A stretch of 64,000 nt of DNA from an uncultured Oscillospiraceae bacterium (lineage in GTDB: Bacteria > Bacillota > Clostridia > Oscillospirales > Acutalibacteraceae): the NCBI GenBank assembly GCA_900547445.1, contig URGJ01000005.1:3424-67423 (forward strand), read 5' to 3'. Made by a program: the position numbers and the translations under genes. This document shows, in pieces, positions 1-9,655 of this stretch. Position 1 is the stretch's first letter. Every line of letters starts with the position of its first letter. Below the pieces are notes generated by a model that did no database searches, was not told the origin of the DNA, and worked only from the letters and a program-made list of their open reading frames with translations.

Positions 1-530
1 GCCCCAAGATAAAATACTCTTTTAGGATCTTCTCCCAACTGTATTACACGTTTTCTATATTCTTCTGTACTGGTAAAATGATACTGACTCATTTTGGTAA
101 TAGAATGACGTATAAATTCATCATAATTGCCATATGTAACTTCCCCACCATGTAAATGCAAAATTGGGATTCTTTGCATAGCTGCTGCAATCGCAACCGC
201 CATCATTTCATATCTATCTCCAAGTATAATTAATAAATCAAATTTATTATTTTCAAAATAATTTCCAAAACAATCTAAAGCTGTTGCCATGCAATGCATC
301 ACATTCGCATTACTGTCATTCTCTATATTTAGCGGAATCTCCAAATCGATTTTAAATCCATCCTGTCGTATTATATCTACAGAGTGACCAAACTTATCTT
401 CCAAATGTGAGCCTGTAACCAATACTGAAAACTCTATAGCTTTGTCATTATCTAATAATCTTAAAAAATTTTTTACTATTCCATAATCTGCTCTTGAACC
501 AGTCGCATACGCTACTCTATACTTTCCCAT
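1..530 (-). CDS. neuC: UDP-N-acetylglucosamine 2-epimerase (hydrolysing), NeuC type; 3' end outside window
   Basis: Makes N-acetylmannosamine from UDP-GlcNAc, the first committed step to sialic acid, in the cytoplasm. I translated the minus strand from an ATG at 528-530, preceded by a GAAGG ribosome site. The product begins MGKYRVAYATGSRADYG and contains ILGDRYE, LHLHGGE and DEFIRHSITKMS, which are the signature blocks of the NeuC/WecB epimerase family and resemble E. coli NeuC closely. Only about the first 176 residues are present; the gene runs off the left edge. It lies 12 bp downstream of neuA and is the last visible gene of the neuD-neuB-neuA-neuC run. LegG, the related enzyme of legionaminate synthesis, is the main alternative. 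Confidence 0.88.
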   Translation of the reverse strand, partial: MGKYRVAYATGSRADYGIVKNFLRLLDNDKAIEFSVLVTGSHLEDKFGHSVDIIRQDGFKIDLEIPLNIENDSNANVMHCMATALDCFGNYFENNKFDLLIILGDRYEMMAVAIAAAMQRIPILHLHGGEVTYGNYDEFIRHSITKMSQYHFTSTEEYRKRVIQLGEDPKRVFYLG

Positions 531-542
531 ACTAACCTTCTT

Positions 543-1223
543 TTACTGATTTATAATAGTTTCGGCAATTTTAAAATCAAGTTCTGTATCTATATCTATA
601 CTGCGCTCTGCCGGCATTTTATATGCGTAACAATCTTCTCTATACAGATTTGTATTTTCCAAAAAAGCCTTCACATCTGCCATATAAATTGCCCCATTTA
701 TCCTATAAAACGTTTCTAATTTCTGTCTTTGTTTATTACTGTCTGCCCGCAAAAATCCGGATAACGAATTATTTTCTGGTAAAGTATTACTCCACAATGG
801 CGAATGCTCCATTTCACAAACTGATACAACCGCTATTGCATCTTTCTCTTTAAATAATTCATAAGCTTTTTTTATATCTTCGTACTTTCGCAATGGAGAT
901 GTTGGCTGTAAAAGCGTAAATGTATCAAATACAATTCCCATCTCCTGATATTTTTTCAATACTTCTTTTACAACATCCCATGATGACGCTACATCTGATG
1001 CATTTTCTTCTGATCGATAAAAAGGTACTTCTGCTCCATATTGTATTGCAATCTCGCCATATCTTTCAGAATCCGTAGAAACCAGTATGTGTGAATAAAT
1101 CTCTGATTTCTTCGCTGCTTCTATGCTATATGCAATTAAAGGTTTTCCATTTAATAATTTTATATTTTTATCTTTCAAGCCTTTCGAACCGCTTCTTGCA
1201 GGTATTATTGCTAAATTATTCAT
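543..1223 (-). CDS. neuA: CMP-N-acetylneuraminate cytidylyltransferase
   Basis: Activates a nonulosonic acid with CTP to give the CMP-sugar used by sialyltransferases. The 226-residue protein has the nucleotide-binding start IPARSGSKGLKDKN, the LQPTSPLR block near residue 105 and the C-terminal RSIDIDTELDF motif, all typical of the CMP-NeuAc/CMP-KDO synthetase family; the length is normal. It overlaps neuB by 8 bp, which suggests translational coupling. The sequence alone does not separate CMP-Neu5Ac synthetase from the CMP-legionaminate or CMP-pseudaminate enzymes; the NeuC-type epimerase next to it favours Neu5Ac. Confidence 0.9.
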   Translation of the reverse strand: MNNLAIIPARSGSKGLKDKNIKLLNGKPLIAYSIEAAKKSEIYSHILVSTDSERYGEIAIQYGAEVPFYRSEENASDVASSWDVVKEVLKKYQEMGIVFDTFTLLQPTSPLRKYEDIKKAYELFKEKDAIAVVSVCEMEHSPLWSNTLPENNSLSGFLRADSNKQRQKLETFYRINGAIYMADVKAFLENTNLYREDCYAYKMPAERSIDIDTELDFKIAETIINQ

Positions 1224-2247
1224 CTTCTCTATTCACTCCTTTACAAGAAATCAATTCATCTATTTCAAAATCTTTTTCAGCTTCTTTCCCCAACACCTCA
1301 TACCAATGAATCGGAGAAATTCCATTTCCTGGTCTTTTACAAGTGATATTCTCTTCGGAAAACATTTCACCTCTCATGATTTTTCTTTTTGCTACAATAG
1401 ATTTTCTTGCAACGAATATATTGCTTCGTTCAGATTCAGTCACTTCTTTCGTTTCATTTCCAAGCATAATTTCAGCTTTATGCACACCTACACACAATTC
1501 TTTTAGTTCTTCTGGTGTAATAGACGCTTTATGATCAGGTCCTGGCATAGCTTTATCTAAAGTAAAATGTTTTTCGATAAATTTAGCTCCCAATCCAACC
1601 GCCACAAGAGAAGCAACAATTCCTTCTGAATGATCTGAAAGTCCGATTTTCCAATCTGGTGCTAATTCTTGAAGCTTATTCATGGCAAGCAAATTCATAT
1701 CTTCCGGCTCTGTTGGATATTGTGTATTACAATGTAATACCGTAAAACTTGTGTCTTTACTTTGTTGCAAAACATTTATTGCATATTTAACTTCATCAAT
1801 CGTAGACATTCCTGTTGATAGAATTACTTGTTTATTTTGACATTCAATTGCTGCTACCCTCTGTAAATAAGGAAGATTTGTAATCTCTCCTGATGGTACT
1901 TTCCATATATTCTGACCGATTTTTTGCAAAAATGAAAAAGATTCAAAATCAAATGGCGTAGAAAAAATCTGAATATCTAAAGTAGAAGCATACTGTACCA
2001 ATTCCAAATATTCAGTTTCCGTTAATGCCAATTTTTTTAACATATCTAGCTGTGAACCATTTCCATCATTTTTTTTCTGATATTCGGCTTTAGGGGCATA
2101 TCTTGAAACAAGATTTTCTGGCACAAAACTTTGGAATTTAACTGCATCTGCTCCAGCTTCTTTCGCTTTTTTCATCATTGTTTTTGCCAATTCAACACTT
2201 CCATTATGATTGCAGCCAATCTCTGCAACAATTTGAATATCACTCAT
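1216..2247 (-). CDS. neuB: N-acetylneuraminate synthase
   Basis: Condenses N-acetylmannosamine with phosphoenolpyruvate to form N-acetylneuraminic acid. The 343-residue protein shows the NeuB TIM-barrel motifs AEIGCNHNGS at the start, KVPSGE, STGMST, HCNTQYPT, GLSDHSEG and EKHFTLDK, followed by the C-terminal SAF/antifreeze-like domain (about residues 285-340, with RKSIVAKRKI and KRPGNGISP). The length fits the family. The start is supported by GGAGAG eight bases upstream. It sits between neuD and neuA in one coupled operon. A legionaminate synthase (LegI) reading is possible but less favoured. Confidence 0.92.
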   Translation of the reverse strand: MSDIQIVAEIGCNHNGSVELAKTMMKKAKEAGADAVKFQSFVPENLVSRYAPKAEYQKKNDGNGSQLDMLKKLALTETEYLELVQYASTLDIQIFSTPFDFESFSFLQKIGQNIWKVPSGEITNLPYLQRVAAIECQNKQVILSTGMSTIDEVKYAINVLQQSKDTSFTVLHCNTQYPTEPEDMNLLAMNKLQELAPDWKIGLSDHSEGIVASLVAVGLGAKFIEKHFTLDKAMPGPDHKASITPEELKELCVGVHKAEIMLGNETKEVTESERSNIFVARKSIVAKRKIMRGEMFSEENITCKRPGNGISPIHWYEVLGKEAEKDFEIDELISCKGVNREDE

Positions 2248-2249
2248 TT

Positions 2250-2870
2250 CTAATCTCTCCTCTTTATAACTCTAGCAGGTACACCTACTACAGTTACTTT
2301 CTCCGGTATATCTTTAATAATCACACTACCTGAACCAATAATTGCATTGGAACCGATTTTCAATTGACCGTTACACACAGATGAACTGCCCAAAAAAACA
2401 CTATTTCCTACAATTACATTTCCATTTATAACAGAATTTGTTGATAAATGATTGTGATCACCCACTTTACATTCGTGTTCAATCAAAGCCTTTGTATTTA
2501 TAACATTATTATTTCCTATCTCTGCATCAGCATTTATTACTGCCATTTTACCTACAAAATTCCCTATTCCCATTTTTGCACTGGCCGATATAATTGCTGA
2601 AGAATCAATAATATTGATTATGTTCAATCTTCGTTCTCTAATTCTGTCAAACCATAACTTACGGTATCCAACATCTCCAATAGAAACAAAATAACTATAT
2701 TTTTCACAATTTAGAATATCTTCAAGTCCCGTACCCAAGATTGGTAATCCCATATGCATACCTTTTTTGTTGCTATCTATGAATCCACATAATTCATATT
2801 CTGATTTATTAATTGAATCTGCAACTGACTTTGCATGTCCACCAGCTCCTATTAAAATCAGTTTTTTCAT
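2250..2870 (-). CDS. neuD: NeuD-family sialic acid O-acetyltransferase
   Basis: NeuD-family proteins O-acetylate sialic acid or its precursor using acetyl-CoA. The 206 residues start with the small Rossmann-like PglD/NeuD N-terminal domain (KLILIGAGGHAKSVADSI) and continue as a left-handed beta-helix with hexapeptide repeats from about residue 90, ending in the usual GVPARVIKRRD. The start is backed by GAGGTGA upstream. It is the first gene of the neu run and lies 2 bp from neuB. The 156 bp before it contain no recognisable gene beyond a 26-codon frame. The acceptor sugar is inferred from context. Confidence 0.82.
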   Translation of the reverse strand: MKKLILIGAGGHAKSVADSINKSEYELCGFIDSNKKGMHMGLPILGTGLEDILNCEKYSYFVSIGDVGYRKLWFDRIRERRLNIINIIDSSAIISASAKMGIGNFVGKMAVINADAEIGNNNVINTKALIEHECKVGDHNHLSTNSVINGNVIVGNSVFLGSSSVCNGQLKIGSNAIIGSGSVIIKDIPEKVTVVGVPARVIKRRD

Positions 2871-3026
2871 CTAAAATCACCTCAAATCTATTTTCTAAGA
2901 TACTCTCTCAATTTATTCCAATTTTTTATACCTATTTTAACAAATGATGACACTATTCTTTTATTCATTTTTTACATATGTACATGTGGCTATCAATATA
3001 AACTTTTCCATTTAATCCACTCACTT

Positions 3027-3879
3027 TTATTCTATAAAATCGTTCTTTACTTTATCAAAAATTTCCTTACCCTCAAGACAAGATTGTGAAAAATAAATTT
3101 GTGAAACAAATTCCATACCATATCTCATTTCCAAAATATTTTTTATATCTCTTATCCTTTTTGATACAGCTTTACTATCCTCAATCATGTATTCTGGTTC
3201 ATCTAACGTAAACTGTATAAGTTTTCCTGCTTGATTAAGCTTTATGCCCCCCCACGAATAATGGACTCTGTAATCTATATCTGTGTACACTTTTTATATT
3301 AACCATTAAATCCAATTCGGATAATTTTTCATTTTCAGGCACAATACAACAAAAAGTATCTCCCGTTTCAATTAACCATTCTTGTATTTGTAAATATGCA
3401 TTATAGACTTTTTTCAAAAAATCTGCCGATATTTTCTTTTGTAAATACCAATCCAAATTACCTGGATTTTTGCTTTTTCTCTTCAAAACTCGAACATTTA
3501 TTTTATGTTGATCTGTATATAAATTCATCCCCATTCTATGATTACCATCGAGAAGCCTCATATCCTTATCTACTATAAATAAAGAATTCGGATCATATCC
3601 TTTGCTTTGATATGATGTAATTAATTTTGAGAAAGCCATGTTCCCATCTTCCTCCCGATGTTTATTACCATATGCTGCCCTACTAACCGTATTTTGCCAT
3701 ACAAATGTTTGTTTATTATATTCCACATAATCCTTTATATCCAAATACCTCGTAGTAGCTAGAAACTGATTATGTTCTACATTTCTTCTTAAATTCATTA
3801 TATCTCCAATAGAAGCACTACATGACTGAGCTGTTCTACTATCATATAAATCTACCAACATCTTTTTTATACTAAACAT
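3027..3879 (-). pseudogene. Unrecognised gene with DGNHR motif, interrupted by frameshift at a G7 tract
   Basis: Two overlapping frames read as one gene broken by a frameshift. The first (3879 to 3235) encodes 214 residues with IVDKDMRLLDGNHRMG, a DGxHR motif like that of ParB-like nuclease-fold proteins. The second (3290 to 3027) continues with GIKLNQAGKLIQFTLDE. The frames meet at seven G residues on the coding strand (3247-3253). With six Gs the reading frame would run through and give about 283 residues. I do not recognise the family, and a role in glycan synthesis rests only on location. It lies 1 bp from the FrhB-type gene. It may be an off-phase contingency gene, a true pseudogene or a sequencing error in the homopolymer. 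Confidence 0.6.
3247..3253 (-). repeat. G7 homopolymer inside a coding region
   Basis: Seven consecutive C on the plus strand (G on the coding strand) lie exactly where the reading frame of the surrounding gene is lost. Homopolymeric G/C runs are rare in this AT-rich block, and slippage at such tracts is a known mechanism of surface-polysaccharide phase variation. One base fewer restores the open frame. Confidence 0.6.
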
Positions 3880-3880
3880 T

Positions 3881-5035
3881 TTAATTTTCTCCTCCCAATA
3901 CTTTCCATTTTATACGATTCAAAATAGTTGGTTTTGCATACTTTTCTGTCCAGAAATGAATATTCGCATCTGATTTTTCTAACTTCTTTTCAAAACTCTT
4001 CTGAAAAGTATTTCGTGGCGCTGGTAATATAATTCTTGGATTATTACGAATTATTTCTTGGCTATCTACATTTCTAATTAAAAAGTATTTTTCTACTTCA
4101 TTAAAAATTTTTTTTCCTTTTTCAGTCAACACTAATACTGCCGAACACCCAAGACTATCTGTAAATTCGGGACATACTTTTTCCATTCCCCACGCATCTC
4201 CTATCAATAGATCACTCATAATATTCTGTCCCTTATATTCGCAACTCAAACATCTATTTCTTTCAAACAAACCATCTGTAAAGCATTTCAAAAAGTAACC
4301 ATCATTTTTTCTAAACGTTATATGTTCAGTTCCATTCTTAAATTGAAACTTCAATCCATAATTTAAGCATCCTTTTGTTTTATCTCTCATAGACACTTTA
4401 ATAATTGAACTTTCACTCATTCTTTCCTCTTCAGCTAAATATTTTTTCCATATTTTACGTTCTATAGATCCATGACATACAACTGCCAGCGTAATTAATT
4501 TATCACTTTTAACACACTTTTTTACTGCTGCAACTTGACATGGGACTCCTGAAAAAAGTACTATTTTTCCCTTTTCTACAATCTGTTTGATTTTCACTAT
4601 GCAATCATTTAAGTCACTTTTCACATATTTTGATCCCATCATTTTTTTGCAAATTTCTATCTCATTAGAAACAATATGTTTGGGCATAAACTTGTCATCA
4701 TATATACAACCACAAACATATCCGTCCATTTCTAATACTTTTTGTGCTATTTGAAAAAAAACACCGCCTGACGAACTTACTTTTCTGATTTCATTGTTTT
4801 TGTTTTTAACTATATATCCCTCAATACAATTCAGTTCTTCTATATCTTCAGGTTTATTCAATTCAATACATACTCTTTCACATCTATTGCAATTAATACA
4901 CTTTTGCAAATCAATTTCTGGATGTATGTTTTCATCAAATGATATTGCTTTGGTTGGACAAGCTTCTGCACATGCTGAACAAGAGTAACATTTTTCTTTA
5001 AAATCAAAATTTATCATATTATTTAAAACACTCAC
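3881..5035 (-). CDS. FrhB/F420 hydrogenase beta-subunit-like iron-sulfur protein of polysaccharide loci
   Basis: The 384-residue protein has two N-terminal 4Fe-4S clusters (CYSCSACAEACP near residue 18 and CINCNRCERVC near residue 46), then the coenzyme F420 hydrogenase/dehydrogenase beta-subunit domain with SSSGGVFF, GSKYVKSDL and LFSGVPCQVAAVKK. Proteins of this type recur in capsule and exopolysaccharide loci next to pyruvyltransferase-family genes, where their reaction is not established; a redox step on a sugar or lipid carrier is a guess. Its start overlaps the end of the deacetylase-like gene upstream by 17 bp, indicating co-translation. Confidence 0.75.
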   Translation of the reverse strand: MSVLNNMINFDFKEKCYSCSACAEACPTKAISFDENIHPEIDLQKCINCNRCERVCIELNKPEDIEELNCIEGYIVKNKNNEIRKVSSSGGVFFQIAQKVLEMDGYVCGCIYDDKFMPKHIVSNEIEICKKMMGSKYVKSDLNDCIVKIKQIVEKGKIVLFSGVPCQVAAVKKCVKSDKLITLAVVCHGSIERKIWKKYLAEEERMSESSIIKVSMRDKTKGCLNYGLKFQFKNGTEHITFRKNDGYFLKCFTDGLFERNRCLSCEYKGQNIMSDLLIGDAWGMEKVCPEFTDSLGCSAVLVLTEKGKKIFNEVEKYFLIRNVDSQEIIRNNPRIILPAPRNTFQKSFEKKLEKSDANIHFWTEKYAKPTILNRIKWKVLGGEN

Positions 5036-5819
5036 TTAAAGGAACTATTTCTGCACCATCTTTAATTACATAATTATATATTTGTTTAATTAACTTTTTC
5101 GCTTTTTCATCTGTATTTAATTGCCAATAATGAGTATATATAACAAATGGCACTTTTCTTGCTTTGCAAATATGGTACTCATAAATCAGCCGTTCATAAT
5201 TATCTATTGTATATGCATTCAGTTCTTTATGCTTTCCATAGTTCATAATACCTGGATACTGTACTTTTTTTACTATCCTAAATCCCCAACGAATTATAAA
5301 ATTATATATATATCTTAAATTTACTTTTCTATCTCTCACCCCAATAATGCCAGAGTAATTCATTTGAAGATCTTCTAATACTGAAATAGCTTTTTTATCA
5401 ATACTATTATTAGGTGCAACAAATACTGATATATTCATACCTAACAATTTCTCTAAATGTTTTTTTCCTTTCGGTATTTCCTCTTTTAATTGACTACTAC
5501 TTTTCCATTTCATTTCAGCAAGCCATTTGTTTTCACTTAGCTGATATTCATGTGAATAGCCATGTAACAATATATCAACTTTTCCCTGTTTATATTTTTT
5601 CTTTAAATATTCTAATAATTCTGTATTTTCAGCTATATCATAATATCCCATTCCAATTTCTTTTCCATATGGAAACACATCATCTCTATGAACTGGAACC
5701 GTATACGGCACAACTGAAAGAGATACACAATCATCCTCATTTAAAAAATCATATGCTCTTTGTAAATCTTTAGGTTTTGTAAAATATGATGTATCATCAT
5801 CCCGAATAGCAACTTTCAT
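5019..5819 (-). CDS. NodB-like/DUF2334-type polysaccharide deacetylase family protein
   Basis: A 266-residue protein beginning MKVAIRDDDTSYF, which supplies the Asp-Asp metal motif of carbohydrate esterase family 4-like deacetylases. HGYSHE near residue 87 matches the HxxxH metal-binding motif, and YTHYWQL near the C-terminus could supply another active-site His. No signal peptide is visible, so it probably acts in the cytoplasm, perhaps N-deacetylating a sugar before export. It is 3 bp from the pyruvyltransferase-family gene upstream and overlaps the FrhB-like gene downstream. The family level is fairly sure; the substrate is unknown. Confidence 0.62.
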   Translation of the reverse strand: MKVAIRDDDTSYFTKPKDLQRAYDFLNEDDCVSLSVVPYTVPVHRDDVFPYGKEIGMGYYDIAENTELLEYLKKKYKQGKVDILLHGYSHEYQLSENKWLAEMKWKSSSQLKEEIPKGKKHLEKLLGMNISVFVAPNNSIDKKAISVLEDLQMNYSGIIGVRDRKVNLRYIYNFIIRWGFRIVKKVQYPGIMNYGKHKELNAYTIDNYERLIYEYHICKARKVPFVIYTHYWQLNTDEKAKKLIKQIYNYVIKDGAEIVPLSECFK

Positions 5820-5822
5820 TTT

Positions 5823-6962
5823 TTATCCTTTCGTCATCTCGAATAACATGTTTTCTAAATACTCAATCGAATCCCTTCTCTGTTCCTCCAAAATCGGAAT
5901 CACATTTTTGTAATCTATAGAAATATCTTCTGCAGTCAAATTATCCATATTATGAATTATTCTATTTGATAATCCAAAGATATTTAAAGCACTATATAAT
6001 CTGGAATTTTCAGATGATTCCTCTGAATCACTGCTTTTACAAAAAGAGAAAAAATTTCTTTGGAAATTTATCGAAAACATAGTTCCATGAAATGAATCTG
6101 TACAAATTAAAGCAGCCCCTCTTATCAATGATAAAAATTCTTTAGGACCTCCCCATACTTTTTTATAATCATTATTTTCCATTTCTAAATATGCTGCCGG
6201 AAGACTTATTATTTTCCAATTTGTTAATTTTTGTATCTTTTCTACAGCCCTTCTATGTTCTGATTTTTCTCCCAAAAAATAAACCAAAATATATGGCTCT
6301 TTAGGTATCTCAAACTCGCAATATTTTCCCCACTCTTTAGCAGATAATAACAATGTTGGATCTAATACACATTTAACTTCTTTTTGTGTAATACGGCTTA
6401 ACAATTGCGCTCCATCCTGCTCTCTGCATGATAAAAAGGAAAAATTAGATAATTTTTTTCTATATTCCTTTTCTTTCTCGTCAGATAATGATTTTACCGC
6501 TAAGCTCGGACCATAACTGCCTTTTTTCGATTTGTTTTCAACAAATGGTAAAAAAAATGCTTCCGGCGAGTTCGCAACAAAAGGATTCCAAGTCTGGTCA
6601 CTACCTACTACATATCCATCATATACTGGTGGATTTTCCATTAACTGCTGTGTGGTTGTATATTTCTTTTTTCCTACATGCAAATATGTTTTATAAAACT
6701 GTTCAAATAATTCATTCTTTTCCTTTATTTTTTCTCTCGAATCAGCCAACGCTCGATATTTTTTTCTTTCTTTAATATACACTGGCATTCTTTTTATTCT
6801 TAATTTAAGCATTTCATATCTTGATAGAGAATTATCTTGTTTAAAATCTATTAACTCTGCCTGATAGCCTAGTTGTTCTACCTTTTCCTGCAAGGCAAGA
6901 GCCTGCAGCATTGTACCGTAATTATAATAATGATGATATGTAATTATTCCTATTGTTTTCAT
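5823..6962 (-). CDS. Polysaccharide pyruvyltransferase family protein
   Basis: 379 residues of the PS_pyruv_trans (CsaB/WcaK) superfamily. The N-terminus MKTIGIITYHHYYNYGTMLQALAL is a typical start, GSDQTWNP (about residue 140) is the conserved GSDQ motif, and TDSFHGTMFSI (about residue 287) is the conserved DSFHG block. Known members transfer pyruvate from phosphoenolpyruvate to glycan hydroxyls as ketals, acting in the cytoplasm. It forms a recurrent trio with the deacetylase-like and FrhB-like genes that follow. The reaction is inferred from family membership. Confidence 0.8.
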   Translation of the reverse strand: MKTIGIITYHHYYNYGTMLQALALQEKVEQLGYQAELIDFKQDNSLSRYEMLKLRIKRMPVYIKERKKYRALADSREKIKEKNELFEQFYKTYLHVGKKKYTTTQQLMENPPVYDGYVVGSDQTWNPFVANSPEAFFLPFVENKSKKGSYGPSLAVKSLSDEKEKEYRKKLSNFSFLSCREQDGAQLLSRITQKEVKCVLDPTLLLSAKEWGKYCEFEIPKEPYILVYFLGEKSEHRRAVEKIQKLTNWKIISLPAAYLEMENNDYKKVWGGPKEFLSLIRGAALICTDSFHGTMFSINFQRNFFSFCKSSDSEESSENSRLYSALNIFGLSNRIIHNMDNLTAEDISIDYKNVIPILEEQRRDSIEYLENMLFEMTKG

Positions 6963-6974
6963 AATTTATTTCTC

Positions 6975-8399
6975 CTAACGATGTAAATATTTTGCTAACA
7001 TTATTTTTCCTTTTCTCATTATATTAATTATCAATTTTCTATTAGCAGCAATCAAAGCAACAAGAATTATTAATTGTATTATTACAGGCACTATAGTAAA
7101 TCCACCTAAACAGACTATGAATTGTACAACTAACAAGATATACATTATTGTATGTTTTAGAAAATTCACTCGTATATGTATATATCTTTTACTTCTTTGT
7201 AATCTAACTAACCAAATAACAATATTAGACACAAGTGTTGCAACTGCAGCACCCATTACACCAATATAAGACACTAATACAAAATTTAATATGGTATTTA
7301 CGACTGCACCTATCATAGTTGAATATGAGAATATTTTAGTATCTTTTACTGCTGTAAAAATGCTCCCTAAAAAGCCAGCCAAACCACCAAAGACGAAAGA
7401 AATCATCAATGGAGGAACATATTTCCATGCTACAAAAAAGCTCTTTGCATATAAAATATGTGCAAATGGAATAGTTAATATAATTAACATTGAACAACAC
7501 AAAACTAAAAAACCATTATATGCCTCATACATATCAGCAACAAAATGATCACTATCTTCTGGATCAAAATCTTTTATGGCTGATAACTGCCATGCCTGCG
7601 TAAATATATCACTACATGCAGTCAGCATAGTCGGTATTTTATATGATACCGTATAAATTCCATTCGCAGTTGCACCTAAAATCCATGTAACAATATATCT
7701 ATCCGATGAACTATTAATCCACCAACCAATTTTATTAAAAATTAATGGGAACCCAAATTTTTGCAATTCCTTAACTGTAGTTTTATTTACTTTATTAAAC
7801 TTAATGTGTTTATGTATTTTCAGTCGTACAGATCCCCAAGCTACAGCCATAAAGGTTCCCAGGTAATTAGCTATTAAATATCCATTTAATCCACACTTCA
7901 GCACAACCAACAAAACAACATTTAATACACATGATGCTATTGTGGTAATCAAACTCATTTCAACCATATATTGTACTTTATCAATGCCTCTGGCATAATT
8001 AGTCAGTACATTATACAGTCCTGTAGACAATACCATTAAATAAAATGCAACTAAATATGATGTATTAATTTTAAAGAAAGGAAGTATTCCTATCATAATT
8101 GTACAAATAGCACATAACACCATTCCCTTCAGGCAAACAAATAACCCGCTTGATATTACTTCATCGGATTCATACTCTTTATCAAAGCAAAATCTTAATA
8201 TTGCACTTTCGATGCAAAGGATAATGATTGGTAATACCAAATTGGCAGAAGTACTTACTATGTCCCCGATTCCATAGTCTGCTGTGGATAAACAATTAGT
8301 ATATAAAGGAACCATAAGGAATGCTATTATCTTAGGACCAAAACTACTTATCCCAAACAAAATAAAATTTTTCGATAAATATTTATATTTCTTATTCAT
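6975..8399 (-). CDS. Wzx-type flippase (polysaccharide biosynthesis MATE/MOP superfamily)
   Basis: 474 residues with about a dozen hydrophobic segments, beginning NKKYKYLSKNFILFGISSFGPKIIAF, the characteristic first helix of PST/MOP flippases, and GIYTVSYKIPTML in the second half. It should translocate the undecaprenyl-linked repeat unit across the membrane. It overlaps the polymerase gene by 8 bp, the usual Wzx/Wzy pairing. Which glycan unit it moves cannot be read from the sequence. Confidence 0.85.
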   Translation of the reverse strand: MNKKYKYLSKNFILFGISSFGPKIIAFLMVPLYTNCLSTADYGIGDIVSTSANLVLPIIILCIESAILRFCFDKEYESDEVISSGLFVCLKGMVLCAICTIMIGILPFFKINTSYLVAFYLMVLSTGLYNVLTNYARGIDKVQYMVEMSLITTIASCVLNVVLLVVLKCGLNGYLIANYLGTFMAVAWGSVRLKIHKHIKFNKVNKTTVKELQKFGFPLIFNKIGWWINSSSDRYIVTWILGATANGIYTVSYKIPTMLTACSDIFTQAWQLSAIKDFDPEDSDHFVADMYEAYNGFLVLCCSMLIILTIPFAHILYAKSFFVAWKYVPPLMISFVFGGLAGFLGSIFTAVKDTKIFSYSTMIGAVVNTILNFVLVSYIGVMGAAVATLVSNIVIWLVRLQRSKRYIHIRVNFLKHTIMYILLVVQFIVCLGGFTIVPVIIQLIILVALIAANRKLIINIMRKGKIMLAKYLHR

Positions 8400-9615
8400 A
8401 TGAATTGCTCGTTACTCCTTGACCCAACGTCACTCTAATAAATGATGTTCTTTCTACTGAGCATAACATCACCGCAAATTGCGTTACGAAAAAACTATTC
8501 CAAAATACCGATTGACCAAATATTGAAATGATACATGTTAAAACATAACATTTACTATATAAATCTGATTCTTTCCATATATTCCAAAAAAGTTTCAAAT
8601 ATAAAAGCAATCCAAATACACCGTAAATTAACATGCAATTTCCAATAGCATTAACAAAGCCCAAATATGAAAGATTAAGACTTAATTTATATTTACTTAA
8701 TGCCACTTCTCCAGAACGCATATAATTCTCTACATTCATATATGGTATTCCTAATACTTTATAGATCAAAGGTGCAGCCCAAAACAATTGAAATCCCAAC
8801 ACAAGCCTAACTGAATCAGATGTATTTGTAACCGAAATATTCGTCAACTTATTTAATGCCATTGAAAAAATACTCAAGTTTGAAAATGCTCCTATACCTA
8901 TTATCAAAACACCTACTATCATTAACGAATTAAAATATTTCCCTTCGCTTCTGGCACTTACAAACGCATAAAACAGCCATATTACTCCGGTCATTAATAT
9001 TCCCGTTGAAGATGTCGATAATAAAATGCTTATCGAAATAAATACCATCCAGATATGCTTTTTTCTTTTCATACACATACATAAAAGCGGTAATATCCAT
9101 GTACAGTATGCTGCCGGTTCTAAAAAGAAAGAATGTGGTCTATCATAACCCAATAAATAATTTTCGCTATTTGACTGCAAAAATGGAAATATATTAATTG
9201 TAGACACTGATTGTCCCAATATATATACCTGGAAAGATTGGTAAAAAATTCCAGCCATAACAATAATTCCTATAATTTTCCAAACCCTAAATAGATTTTC
9301 TTCATCAACTTTTTTATATATACACGATAAAATTAATAAGTATAAAACTCTCTCTACCCAGAGTCCTGTATTAAATCCAGTTATAAACATCCTGAAAAAA
9401 TCATGTACTATCATAAATAGAAAAAATATAAATAATGGTTTATATAAATAAAATTCTCTATATTTTATAAAATAAATAGCTACAACAGCAATTACACAAA
9501 TTAATCCTAAATGAAGACCTGCAATTTCATACTGATTGATCAGGCAAAACAATGGGATAAAAATTTCCATCAAACTTATCTTCTTTTTTTGTCTATTATT
9601 TATTCCTTCATTCAT
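8392..9615 (-). CDS. Wzy-like O-antigen/capsule polymerase
   Basis: 407 residues, very hydrophobic, with about ten to twelve predicted membrane segments and a longer outward loop in the middle (about residues 155-170, with YDRPHSFFLEPAAYC). This layout, with FLEPAAY-like and TSSTGILMTGVIW stretches, is typical of O-antigen ligase/polymerase-type proteins. Sequence identity in this family is low, so the call rests on topology and on its position next to the flippase. It should polymerise the repeat unit on the outer face of the membrane. Confidence 0.75.
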   Translation of the reverse strand: MNEGINNRQKKKISLMEIFIPLFCLINQYEIAGLHLGLICVIAVVAIYFIKYREFYLYKPLFIFFLFMIVHDFFRMFITGFNTGLWVERVLYLLILSCIYKKVDEENLFRVWKIIGIIVMAGIFYQSFQVYILGQSVSTINIFPFLQSNSENYLLGYDRPHSFFLEPAAYCTWILPLLCMCMKRKKHIWMVFISISILLSTSSTGILMTGVIWLFYAFVSARSEGKYFNSLMIVGVLIIGIGAFSNLSIFSMALNKLTNISVTNTSDSVRLVLGFQLFWAAPLIYKVLGIPYMNVENYMRSGEVALSKYKLSLNLSYLGFVNAIGNCMLIYGVFGLLLYLKLFWNIWKESDLYSKCYVLTCIISIFGQSVFWNSFFVTQFAVMLCSVERTSFIRVTLGQGVTSNSYE

Positions 9616-9655
9616 TATTTTCCCTCACATCAATAAAATCTTTCTAAGGCTTTGA

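Noticed and set aside
2887..2967. 26-codon minus-strand frame (MNKRIVSSFVKIG...) before neuD
   Set aside because: No ribosome site and no recognisable match; probably chance or an old gene remnant.
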